Source: Anaerococcus porci (GTDB lineage: Bacteria; Bacillota; Clostridia; Tissierellales; Peptoniphilaceae). Taken from it: a DNA stretch of 64,000 bases. This document shows positions 8,233-18,298 of the stretch, in pieces. The DNA lies in the NCBI RefSeq assembly GCF_009696575.1, contig NZ_VULQ01000007.1:42029-106028 (forward strand). The letters are read 5' to 3'. The notes beneath the pieces were generated by a model, which was given only the letters and a program-made list of their open reading frames with translations, had not been told where the DNA came from and did not search any database. Both the position numbers and the translations under genes were made by a program. The first letter of the stretch is position 1. Each line of letters starts with the position of its first letter.

Positions 8233-10811
8233 TAAATAAAAGTCAAGAAATTATAGTGAATGAATCAAAATATCCAGCTTGTGTTATAGCAGGTCCTGGG
8301 ACTGGAAAGACATTTACTATAGTTAGAAAAATTATATCTTTAATCAAAAATGATGGTCTTGCTCCCAATAGGATTCTTGTTACAAGTTTTACCAAAAAAG
8401 CTGCCAATGAGCTTATAGAAAGGGTTGAATCCGAGCTTAAAAAAGAAAATATCAAGGCTGATACTTCCAATATGCTTATAGGGAATTTCCATTCTCTTGC
8501 CTTGAATTTTTTAAGAAAATACAAATCCTTTAGTGGGGATATTTTAGAAAAAAGGGTCATTGACCAAGCTATGGAAGGCTATTTACTTGAAAAAAATCTT
8601 CATATCTTTAAAAATATTGATGATTTTGACACTTATATTTCCTATAATGAAGTTGGTCAAATTATGGGAATATTTTCCTATATTACCAACAACCTTATAG
8701 ATTTGAATGCTTTAAGGGAGTCCAATGATAAAAAAGATAGATTAGGTCTTGAAATTTATTTAAAATGGGCGAGTTTTTTGGATGAAAATAAGCTTATTAA
8801 TTATCAGCTTATCCTTAAAAATTTCTACAATCTTTTAGATGATTTTGAATATGGGAGAAAAATCAGGGATGAGATAGATTTTGTAATAATAGATGAGTAT
8901 CAAGATACTAATCATATCCAAGAAGAGATAGGGTTTAAACTTTTAAAAGGTAAGAATATCATGGTTTTTGGAGATGATGATCAATCACTTTATGCTTTTA
9001 GGGGAGCAAGTCCAGAAAACCTCACAGATTTTAATAAGACTTGCGAGAGAAAGCTTAAGTGCAAGGCCAATTTTTATAGTCTTAATATAAACTACAGATC
9101 GAATCAGGAAATTATAGATAAGTCCAAGGATTTTTTATCTCAAAGTGGTGCCTTTGATCAGATTAAAGATCTTAAGGCTTTTGATGAAGAAAATAATCAC
9201 AATACAGTGGTAAGGGCAAGGGCTTTAAACTATGATAATATACTAAAGATTATAAAAGAGTTAAATAAGGATATTAATTTAAATCAAATAGCCTTTCTTT
9301 TTCCAAGCTTAAAACACAAGTATCCAAAAGATCTTCAGTCATTTTTTGAATTTAATAAAATAGGAGTCTTAAACAAGTCATCTAAGCTTTTTTTTAGAAG
9401 AGATGAGGTAAGGATTTTGCTTTTTATCCTTCTTTCCATATATTCAAGAAAGCCAAAATCAAAAGAAGGTTCTAATGAAAATAATTATAAAAGAGCACAG
9501 GAGACGCGTTTTAAGACCTATCTTATATCTATCTTTGATGATGTGAATTTCAAAAAAGATAAGGATTTAAATTGTTTTATAAGTAATAAAAAAGAAAAAA
9601 TCAAAGAAAATTTATCTTATACTGATATAATCTATGAATCTTTTAAACTACCTATAGTGAAATCCTACCTTGACCAAGAACTTAAAGGACTAAAGGCTAT
9701 TCGTAATCTTTCAAATATAGGAAAATTTACTGAGATTATAACTGATTTCATTGATATAAATGGACCTGATATTAACTTTTACCAAAAGTCAGTAGAGCTT
9801 TTTTATGGATATATTTTTTATCTCTTTAAAAATGAGCTGGTTCCTGAATTTGAAGATTTTGATACACCAAAAAATGCTATAAATTTTTTAACTATCCACC
9901 AATCAAAAGGACTTGAGTATGATGTAGTTTTTGTATCTGGTCTTTATGAGAATCCATCAAGTCCTAAGATGGGTTTTTCTAAAAACATAAGAGATAAAAA
10001 TGGAAATAATGAGTATAAAAATTTTTTCAGAAAGTACTATACAGCTATGACCAGAGCTAAAAAACTTTTAGTAATTTTAGATAACTCAGAGAATTTTCAA
10101 ATCAAAAATTTCCAAAAAGGTCTGAATAATTCATCAAATTTATCGACTCTTGACCTTAAATTTGAAAAAGAAGAAGTAAAAAAAGAAATATTAGCATACA
10201 CAACTGACATTGAAGTTTATAAGTCTTGTCCTTTAAAATACAAATTCATAAGGCTTTTATCTTTTAGAAAAGAAAAAAGCAAGTCTTTAATCTTTGGTTC
10301 AAATGTCCATGCTATAGCTGAGTTTTTGACTAATCTTCAAAAGGAGGGCAAGTCATTAGATTTAGTAAATGAATTTATAAAAAATAATAAAATATATCAA
10401 AAGCCAATAGAAAATTTTGTAAATAGAGATTTTAATATAAAAGAATCAGAGCTTAACCTAAAGCTTGACAGAGGATTTTATTTACTTCAAGGAAATATTG
10501 ATGTGGTTTTAGAAGATGGTTCGATTGTTGATATAAAGACGGGAAAAGTAAATGAGAATTATTTAGAAAGATATAAAAACCAACTCCTTACTTACTACAA
10601 CTTGTTTGTGTATAATAACAAAAAGATAAAAGACTTATACCTTTATTTTATAGAAAGTGATAAGCTTATTAAAGTTAAGAGAGATAACTTTAATATAAGT
10701 ATGATTGATAATCTTGCTAAAAATATAGTTAAGAGAAATATTGAAGTAAAAACAAGTAATAGAGATGAGTGCAAGTTTTGTCCTATGGCTTACTTTTGTG
10801 ATAGAGCTTGA
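8229..10811 (+). CDS. UvrD/PcrA-type helicase fused to AddB/RecB-type Fe-S nuclease
   Basis: 860-residue fusion. Superfamily 1A helicase motifs in order: Walker A AGPGTGKT (residues 21-28), DEYQDT (Walker B, ~221), GDDDQSLYAFRGA (motif III), NYRSN (IV), LTIHQSKGLEYDVVFVSGL (V, ~555) and YYTAMTRAKKLLVI (VI). The C-terminal third is a PD-(D/E)XK nuclease with GNIDVVLEDGSIVDIKTGK (~755-773). It carries four cysteines placed as in AddB/Cas4: one in YKSCPLKYKF (~666) and three in CKFCPMAYFC at the end. It probably processes DNA ends or forks using ATP, and may hold a [4Fe-4S] cluster. It is shorter than AddA (~1200 aa) and has no AddB partner here. It overlaps the GNAT gene by 4 bases. Confidence 0.88.
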   Translation: MINKSQEIIVNESKYPACVIAGPGTGKTFTIVRKIISLIKNDGLAPNRILVTSFTKKAANELIERVESELKKENIKADTSNMLIGNFHSLALNFLRKYKSFSGDILEKRVIDQAMEGYLLEKNLHIFKNIDDFDTYISYNEVGQIMGIFSYITNNLIDLNALRESNDKKDRLGLEIYLKWASFLDENKLINYQLILKNFYNLLDDFEYGRKIRDEIDFVIIDEYQDTNHIQEEIGFKLLKGKNIMVFGDDDQSLYAFRGASPENLTDFNKTCERKLKCKANFYSLNINYRSNQEIIDKSKDFLSQSGAFDQIKDLKAFDEENNHNTVVRARALNYDNILKIIKELNKDINLNQIAFLFPSLKHKYPKDLQSFFEFNKIGVLNKSSKLFFRRDEVRILLFILLSIYSRKPKSKEGSNENNYKRAQETRFKTYLISIFDDVNFKKDKDLNCFISNKKEKIKENLSYTDIIYESFKLPIVKSYLDQELKGLKAIRNLSNIGKFTEIITDFIDINGPDINFYQKSVELFYGYIFYLFKNELVPEFEDFDTPKNAINFLTIHQSKGLEYDVVFVSGLYENPSSPKMGFSKNIRDKNGNNEYKNFFRKYYTAMTRAKKLLVILDNSENFQIKNFQKGLNNSSNLSTLDLKFEKEEVKKEILAYTTDIEVYKSCPLKYKFIRLLSFRKEKSKSLIFGSNVHAIAEFLTNLQKEGKSLDLVNEFIKNNKIYQKPIENFVNRDFNIKESELNLKLDRGFYLLQGNIDVVLEDGSIVDIKTGKVNENYLERYKNQLLTYYNLFVYNNKKIKDLYLYFIESDKLIKVKRDNFNISMIDNLAKNIVKRNIEVKTSNRDECKFCPMAYFCDRA

Positions 10812-10851
10812 AAAAGGACTACTATGTAATACAATATTCTTAGGTGATAAT

Positions 10852-11166
10852 ATGGAATCTCAAATGTTAAAAGGAGTTATCGAAGGGGTAATTCTTCAAA
10901 TAATTAAAAATAAAGAAACATATGGTTATGAGATTGTAGAAAATCTAAGGCTAAATGGTTTTTATAATATGACAGAGTCAACAGTTTATCCAATCCTACA
11001 AAGATTATCCAATAAGGGTCTTATCCTTTCATCAAAGGAGAAGTCTAAGCTTGGACCTAAGAGAAAATATCATTATATAACCCCCAAAGGGGAAGAATAC
11101 TTAGAGGAATTTAAAGAAAGTTTTAGAGAGCTTGAAAGACTAGTTGGAAATATTATAGGAGATTAA
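10852..11166 (+). CDS. PadR-family transcriptional regulator
   Basis: 104-residue winged-helix regulator. ESQMLKGVIEGVILQIIK begins helix 1, YGYEIVENL is the typical PadR motif, and ESTVYPILQRL is the recognition helix. A basic wing follows (GPKRKYHYITPKG). I start at ATG 10852 because TAGGTGAT lies upstream and homology begins there; an in-frame ATG at 10765 lies inside the previous gene. PadR proteins usually control a neighbouring membrane or transport gene. None is next to it, so its target is unknown. It is separated from the following pseudouridine synthase by one base. Confidence 0.85.
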   Translation: MESQMLKGVIEGVILQIIKNKETYGYEIVENLRLNGFYNMTESTVYPILQRLSNKGLILSSKEKSKLGPKRKYHYITPKGEEYLEEFKESFRELERLVGNIIGD

Positions 11167-11167
11167 G

Positions 11168-11869
11168 ATGATAATGAGAGTAGATAAAATGATTGGAAAT
11201 GCCAATCTTGATACAAGAAAAAATATAAAAAGAAACGCCAAAAAGGGAGCTCTTCTTATAAATGGAGAAATCATAAAGGATTCATCAACAAAGGTTGATC
11301 CTAATGTAGATGAGGTAGTTTATATGGGAGAGTTAGTAGACTATTTTGACAATATTTATATTATGATGAATAAGCGAGAAGGTCTTATTTGTCAATCAAA
11401 TGAACTTGATGGAACTGTAATGCAAGACTTGGATGATTTTTACCTAAATCTTGATATATCAATAGTCGGAAGACTCGATAAGGATACAACAGGACTTTTA
11501 TTAATGTCAACTGATGGGAAATTTGTCCATAAGCTTATAAGTCCAAATTCAAATATTTGGAAAAAATATGAGGTTGAAACTTCTAAAAAAATAGATCCTT
11601 CTTTAGTTGAAATTTTTAGAAATGGAGTATATATTAAAGAAGATGACTATACAGCAAGAAGTGCTAAACTTGAAATCCTTGATGAAAGAAAAGCCTATGT
11701 ATATGTAACAGAAGGTAGATTTCACTTAGTTAAAAGGTTATTTTCCAACAACAACAATGAGGTAATAAAGCTTAGAAGACTTGCTATAGGGGATTTAGAA
11801 CTTGATTCTAGTCTTAATCCTGGACAATATAGAGAACTTAGTAAAGAAGAATTGAATTTATTTATCTAA
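11168..11869 (+). CDS. RsuA/RluB/E/F-family pseudouridine synthase
   Basis: 233-residue RNA pseudouridine synthase. It has an N-terminal S4 RNA-binding domain (MRVDKMIGNANLDTRKNIKR, residues 3-60) and a catalytic motif GRLDKDTTGLLLMSTDG whose Asp is the nucleophile. The end motif GRFHLVKRLF...EVIKLRRLAIGDL is typical of the family. AGGAG lies 6 bases before the ATG. Size and S4 domain fit RsuA (16S rRNA) or a small RluB/RluF; the substrate cannot be told. It follows the padR gene in one unit. Confidence 0.88.
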   Translation: MIMRVDKMIGNANLDTRKNIKRNAKKGALLINGEIIKDSSTKVDPNVDEVVYMGELVDYFDNIYIMMNKREGLICQSNELDGTVMQDLDDFYLNLDISIVGRLDKDTTGLLLMSTDGKFVHKLISPNSNIWKKYEVETSKKIDPSLVEIFRNGVYIKEDDYTARSAKLEILDERKAYVYVTEGRFHLVKRLFSNNNNEVIKLRRLAIGDLELDSSLNPGQYRELSKEELNLFI

Positions 11870-11963
11870 ACAAAAATTCCATAAAAAATAAGTTTAGATT
11901 AAAATAGGAATAAATAAGTGGCGCTCTTGAGTAGTGCCTTTACCTTGTAAAAGTGGAGGGTAT

Positions 11964-12572
11964 ATGTACGAAAACTACATAAAATTTATTTTGGACAAGA
12001 TACTGGCAATAATTGCTCTAATACTACTTAGTCCAATAATTTTGATTACAGCCTTAATTATAAAAATAAAAGAGTGGGATTCCCCTGTCCTTTTTATCCA
12101 AGAAAGGTCAGGAATTTATAGAAAGCCTTTTAAGTGCTATAAATTTAGGTCTATGTCAACTTCAGCCCCTAAGAATGCATCTACATGGGAGCTTGAAAAT
12201 CCAGAAAATTATATAACACCATTTGGTGCTTTTATGAGAAAGACTTCCCTTGATGAGCTTCCTCAACTTTTCAATATCCTAAAGGGGGATATGTCCTTTG
12301 TAGGGCCTAGACCAGTTATCCTAAAAGAAACTGAATTATTAGACTTAAGAGAAAAGTATGGAGCATGCAAGGTAAAACCAGGTATAACAGGACTTTCTCA
12401 AATATCTGGAAGGGATAATCTTCCACCTAGGCAAAAGGCTAAGATGGATGGACTTTATGCTGGAAATGTAAACTTTATTGATGATATGAAGCTATTTTTA
12501 AAGACTATTCCTGCTGTTATATTTGGAGAAGGCATAAGAGAGGGAAAAATAAATGATGAAGATTTCAAATAA
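11964..12572 (+). CDS. sugar transferase (undecaprenyl-phosphate sugar phosphotransferase)
   Basis: 202-residue initiating glycosyl-1-phosphate transferase of the WbaP/WecA-like bacterial sugar transferase family. It moves a sugar-1-phosphate from an NDP-sugar to undecaprenyl phosphate at the membrane. There is one N-terminal hydrophobic segment (FILDKILAIIALILLSPIIL). The family core is FIQERSGIYRKPFKCYKFRS, then KTSLDELPQLFNILKGDMSF, VGPRPV and KPGITGLSQISGR. The ATG at 11964 has GGAGGG upstream; an in-frame ATG at 11934 lies in a small hairpin (GGCGCT...AGTGCC, 11920-11938) and is unlikely. No other capsule genes are adjacent, so it is an orphan here. Confidence 0.88.
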   Translation: MYENYIKFILDKILAIIALILLSPIILITALIIKIKEWDSPVLFIQERSGIYRKPFKCYKFRSMSTSAPKNASTWELENPENYITPFGAFMRKTSLDELPQLFNILKGDMSFVGPRPVILKETELLDLREKYGACKVKPGITGLSQISGRDNLPPRQKAKMDGLYAGNVNFIDDMKLFLKTIPAVIFGEGIREGKINDEDFK

Positions 12573-12713
12573 TTAGCCTTTTGGCTTTTAGATACAAATA
12601 AAATGTTTTCATAAAGTAAAGATAAATTCTTATAAAGAAAATAATAAAAAGATTTTAATATTATAGGACTTCACTTTTTTTCGGAAAATATTGGATTCTT
12701 TTCATGAAATTGA

Positions 12714-12742
12714 TTGCATTTATTTTTACATTGTGATATTAT
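12714..12742 (+). promoter_or_regulatory. sigma-A promoter of glpP-glpK
   Basis: TTGCAT, 17-base spacer, extended -10 TGATATTAT. It lies ~75 bases upstream of glpP, in front of the leader hairpin. Confidence 0.6.
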
Positions 12743-12752
12743 TAAAATATAA

Positions 12753-12795
12753 GAATATTATGGAGAAGCGAGCAGGATTAATAACCGGCTCGCTT
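12753..12795 (+). promoter_or_regulatory. glpP-glpK leader hairpin (putative GlpP antitermination site)
   Basis: GAATATTATGGAG, then the perfect stem AAGCGAGC...GCTCGCTT (12766-12795). The T tract after it is weak. The GAATAT plus GAGAAGCGAG part resembles the leaders at 14943, 23435 and 30856 (minus). Confidence 0.5.
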
Positions 12796-12815
12796 TGTGT
12801 ATTTATGGAGGATAA

Positions 12816-14905
<2,090 letters not shown>

Positions 14906-14934
14906 TTTACAAAATCTAAAATTTAGAGTATACT
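14906..14934 (+). promoter_or_regulatory. sigma-A promoter of the GlpA-like operon
   Basis: TTTACA, 17-base spacer, TATACT, immediately after the glpK stop (the -35 begins at the base after the stop codon). Confidence 0.65.
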
Positions 14935-14942
14935 ACAAATAA

Positions 14943-15003
14943 GAATAATATACGAAAGAGAAAGCGAGTTAAAGTTAGCCTTACTTTAACTTGCTTTTTT
15001 TAT
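14943..15003 (+). terminator. leader terminator of GlpA-like operon (putative GlpP target)
   Basis: GAATAATATACGAAAGAGAA, then AAGCGAGTTAAAGT, loop TAGCCTT, ACTTTAACTTGCTTTTTTT. It is a strong intrinsic terminator between the promoter and its gene, so expression needs read-through. The arrangement is that of Bacillus glpD leaders under GlpP. Confidence 0.75.
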
Positions 15004-15022
15004 TACTTAAAAGGAGAAATAA

Positions 15023-16444
15023 ATGTTTGATGCAATAATTATTGGTGGTGGAGTTACAGGTACATCCATAGCCTACAATTTATCAAAGAAAAAGGGAAAG
15101 TTTCTATTAATAGAAAAAAATGAGGACTTATGTACAGAAACATCAAAGGCAAATTCTGGTATCTGCCATGGTGGATATGATGCGAAGCCTGGTTCTATGA
15201 AAGCTAAAATGAATGTTTTAGGAAATCATATGATGGAAGAGATTAGTAAGAAACTATCCTTTCCTTATAAAAAAATAGGAACTCTAGTTTTATGCCACAG
15301 TGAAGCTGATATGGATAAGCTTCAAAAACTTTATGACCAAGGTATAGAAAATGGTGTTTCTGGTATGAAGATTTTAAATAGGCAAGAAGTTTTAGAGCTT
15401 GAGCCAAATGTAACAGATGATGTAGTAGCAGCCTTATTTTGTGAGGAAGCAGGAATTTTAGATCCATTTTTGATGACTATAGCTTTTGGTGAAGTTTCAA
15501 ATATAAATGGTGTTGATTATGTTTTCAATGAAAAAGTTATAGACACAATAAGAGAAGATGATTATTGGATAGTTAAAACTGAAAAAAATACATATAAGAC
15601 AAAGACTATTGTAAATGCAGCTGGAATTCATTCTGATGAAATTCATAATAAGGTCTCAGATGAAAAATACGAAATAAGGGCAAGACGTGGTGAGTACTTA
15701 CTCTTAGACAAAGATTCTAAAGGTTTTGTAAAACATGTTATGTTTAACCTTCCAACTGAAAAAGGTAAGGGAATACTTGTTTCACCAACCATAGATGAAA
15801 ATACCTTAGTAGGACCTACATCAGACTTTATAGACGATAAGGAAGACAAAAGATCTACTAGAGAGCATATAGAAGAAGTTATAGAAAAATCAAATGATAC
15901 TGTTAAAAATGTACCGGTAAGAATGGTAATAACATCATTTTCTGGAAACAGGGCACATGAAAAGGGTGAAGACTTTATTCTAAAAGAAAGCCTTGATGGA
16001 TTCTTTGATTGTATAGGTATAGAATCTCCTGGTCTTACTTCAGCACCAGCTATAGGAGATTATATGGCAAATCTTGTAAGTGAGAAACTAAAATTAGAAG
16101 AAAAAGAAAATTTCATTTATGATAGAAAGCCAACACCAAAAACAAGTGAAATGAGCCTAGAAGAGCATGATGCCTTAATCAAAAAAGATAAGAGATATGG
16201 AAAGATAATCTGTAGGTGTGAATCCGTCACAGAAGGAGAGATAGTGGATGCTATAAACAGACCACTTGGAGCAAGGACTGTAGATGGAGTTAAAAGAAGA
16301 GTTAGAGCTACTGCTGGAAGATGCCAAGGAGGATTCTGCTTACCAAGAGTTATGGAAATTTTAGCAAGAGAACTTGATATACCATATGATAATGTAGTTA
16401 AAAATGCTAAGGGTTCATACTATATAAGAGGACATGTAAAGTAA
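15023..16444 (+). CDS. GlpA-like FAD-dependent glycerol-3-phosphate dehydrogenase with BFD-type Fe-S domain
   Basis: 473-residue oxidoreductase, probably oxidising glycerol-3-phosphate to dihydroxyacetone phosphate. The FAD fingerprint is IIIGGGVTGTSIAYNLS at the N-terminus, followed by a DAO-type domain with SGICHGGYDAKPGS and RRGEYLLLD. The C-terminal BFD-like [2Fe-2S] domain carries CRCESVTEGE (about residue 396) and a CxxxxC pair in GRCQGGFCLP. AAAGGAG precedes the ATG. It heads a three-gene unit with an FAD/NAD oxidoreductase and a DUF1667 protein, the anaerobic glycerol-3-phosphate oxidation layout of clostridia. A paralogue lies at 28558-30039 beside glpF. Confidence 0.88.
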   Translation: MFDAIIIGGGVTGTSIAYNLSKKKGKFLLIEKNEDLCTETSKANSGICHGGYDAKPGSMKAKMNVLGNHMMEEISKKLSFPYKKIGTLVLCHSEADMDKLQKLYDQGIENGVSGMKILNRQEVLELEPNVTDDVVAALFCEEAGILDPFLMTIAFGEVSNINGVDYVFNEKVIDTIREDDYWIVKTEKNTYKTKTIVNAAGIHSDEIHNKVSDEKYEIRARRGEYLLLDKDSKGFVKHVMFNLPTEKGKGILVSPTIDENTLVGPTSDFIDDKEDKRSTREHIEEVIEKSNDTVKNVPVRMVITSFSGNRAHEKGEDFILKESLDGFFDCIGIESPGLTSAPAIGDYMANLVSEKLKLEEKENFIYDRKPTPKTSEMSLEEHDALIKKDKRYGKIICRCESVTEGEIVDAINRPLGARTVDGVKRRVRATAGRCQGGFCLPRVMEILARELDIPYDNVVKNAKGSYYIRGHVK

Positions 16445-16454
16445 GGAGAAAATA

Positions 16455-17714
16455 ATGAAAGATTATGAATTAGTAATAATAGGTGGAGGTCCTGCAGGAC
16501 TTGGTGCTGCAGTTAAAGCCTATGATGAAGGAATAAAAAACATACTAGTAGTAGAAAGAGATGAAATGCTTGGGGGAATATTAAACCAATGCATACATAA
16601 TGGATTCGGTCTACATAGGTTTAAAGAAGAACTTACAGGTCCTGAATATGCCCAAAGATTTATAGATGAAGTTAAAAAAAGAGATATAGACTTACTTTTA
16701 AATACCATAGTAGTTGATTTTAGGGAAGATAAGACTATAAGTCTTATGAATGAAGAAAATGGTATGTTTACACTAAAACCAAAGGCAGTTATTCTTGCAA
16801 TGGGTTGTAGAGAAAGGCCAAGGGGAGCATTAAATATACCGGGAAGCCGTCCGGCAGGGGTATACTCTGCTGGTACAGCTCAAAGAATGATAAACCTAGA
16901 AGGATATATGCCAGGGAAAAAAGTGGTGATTTTAGGTTCTGGTGATATAGGATTAATCATGGCAAGAAGGATGACGCTTGAAGGAGCAGAAGTTAAATGT
17001 GTTGCAGAAATTATGCCATATTCTGGAGGATTAAAAAGAAATATAGTTCAATGCTTAGATGACTTTAATATTCCTCTTTACTTTAATACAACTATATCCT
17101 CTATAGAGGGAGTTGATAGGGTTACAGGTTGTACACTTTCAAAGGTTGATAAAAATATGAAAGTAATACCAGGAACTGAAAAACACTTTGATTGTGATAC
17201 AATACTTCTTTCAGTAGGACTTCTTCCAGAAAATGAACTTACAAAAGAAGCAAATATAGAAATAGACCCAAAGACTAAAGGGGCAGTTGTATCAGATAGG
17301 CTAATGACAAGTGTTGATGGAGTCTTTGCAGCAGGAAATGTCCTTCATGTACATGATTTGGTAGATTATGTTACAGAAGAGAGTGAACTTGCAGGAAAAT
17401 CAGCAGCAGCCTATATAAAAAATGAATTCAAAAAATCAAAAGAAAAGCCAATTTACCTTAAGGCTGGAGATGGAATATCATACACCCTTCCTCAATATAT
17501 AAACAAGGATACAATGGCAGATGAAGCCATAATAAGATTTAGGGTAAACAATGTTTATCAAAAAAGAATCCTAAAAATGTTTGTAGATGGTAAGGAAGTA
17601 GCCAAAAAAAGAAAACTAGTTTACGCTCCCGGTGAGATGGAAAATCTCATACTTAAAAAGAAAGATCTTGGAGAAGATGCTAGTAATATAGAAATAAAAT
17701 TGGAGGAAATATGA
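16455..17714 (+). CDS. NAD(P)/FAD-dependent oxidoreductase (GlpA/B-complex partner)
   Basis: 419-residue pyridine-nucleotide-disulphide-type flavoprotein. The FAD site is LVIIGGGPAGLGAAVKAYDE at the N-terminus. The second Rossmann motif is KVVILGSGDIGLIMARRM (~155), and the FAD-closing motif is SVDGVFAAGNVLHVHDLVD. LNQCIHNGFG may be a redox or cofactor region. It probably passes electrons from the GlpA-like protein to NAD or a carrier. It sits 10 bases downstream of that gene and overlaps the DUF1667 gene by four bases, so the three products probably form one complex. Assignment of the exact acceptor is inference. Confidence 0.85.
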   Translation: MKDYELVIIGGGPAGLGAAVKAYDEGIKNILVVERDEMLGGILNQCIHNGFGLHRFKEELTGPEYAQRFIDEVKKRDIDLLLNTIVVDFREDKTISLMNEENGMFTLKPKAVILAMGCRERPRGALNIPGSRPAGVYSAGTAQRMINLEGYMPGKKVVILGSGDIGLIMARRMTLEGAEVKCVAEIMPYSGGLKRNIVQCLDDFNIPLYFNTTISSIEGVDRVTGCTLSKVDKNMKVIPGTEKHFDCDTILLSVGLLPENELTKEANIEIDPKTKGAVVSDRLMTSVDGVFAAGNVLHVHDLVDYVTEESELAGKSAAAYIKNEFKKSKEKPIYLKAGDGISYTLPQYINKDTMADEAIIRFRVNNVYQKRILKMFVDGKEVAKKRKLVYAPGEMENLILKKKDLGEDASNIEIKLEEI

Positions 17715-18070
17715 AAAAAGAATTAACCTGTATAAATTGTCCTCTAGGATGTAATGTGATAGTAACTATGGATGATAAGGGAGAAATACAAGATATCACA
17801 GGAAATACTTGCAAAAGAGGAGAAATATATGCAAGAAATGAAGTTAAGAATCCTGTAAGAATGGTAACTTCAACTGTTAAAGTCATTGGAGGAAAACTAT
17901 ATTCTGTTCCAGTAAAAACAAGTGATGCTATAGCAAAAGATAAGATGAAAGAGGCAATGTATGAGATAAACAAGGCAAGTATCAAGGCACCTGTTCATAT
18001 TGGAGATGTAGTAGTAAATAATATAGCAAATACAGGCATAGACCTTATAGCAACAGCAAATAGAAAATAA
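17711..18070 (+). CDS. DUF1667 family iron-sulphur-like protein
   Basis: 119-residue DUF1667 protein. The N-terminus carries CxxCxxxC (C7, C10, C14, in TCINCPLGCNV) and a fourth Cys in NTCKRGEIYA (C34), the pattern of a [4Fe-4S] site in molybdopterin oxidoreductases. The rest (NPVRMVTSTVKVIGG...VPVKTSDAI) is the family core. GGAGGAAAT precedes the ATG. It is translationally coupled to the upstream flavoprotein. It may be the electron-carrying subunit of the glycerol-3-phosphate oxidising complex; the biochemical role of the family is not established to my knowledge. Confidence 0.88.
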   Translation: MKKELTCINCPLGCNVIVTMDDKGEIQDITGNTCKRGEIYARNEVKNPVRMVTSTVKVIGGKLYSVPVKTSDAIAKDKMKEAMYEINKASIKAPVHIGDVVVNNIANTGIDLIATANRK

Positions 18071-18082
18071 AATAAAAATATC

Positions 18083-18117
18083 AAGACTTCAAACTTTATG
18101 TTTGAGGTCTTTTTTTG
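18083..18117 (+). terminator. Rho-independent terminator of GlpA-like operon
   Basis: AAGACTTCAAAC, loop TTTAT, GTTTGAGGTCTTTTTTT. A strong stem with a T tail, 13 bases after the DUF1667 stop. Between it and 18298 I see only AT-rich leader; a possible TATAAT lies near 18175 but has no clear -35. Confidence 0.85.
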
Positions 18118-18298
18118 TGTAAAAAATTAATAAAAACTTTAGTAAATTATTATTCCGAGTTCCTTTAAACAAATATTATAATCAAAATATTAATTAAAAT
18201 TTTGCTATGAACAAATGATAAGGTGAATTTCTCCTTGCGAGAAAAAGTATGTATTAATTAAATTTCAATCTGTAATACCATATAGAAAGAGGGAGGAT

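Noticed and set aside
11920..11938. GGCGCT...AGTGCC hairpin as a terminator after the pseudouridine synthase
   Set aside because: The stem is short and the following bases (TTTACCTTG) do not form a T tract; left as a minor leader structure.
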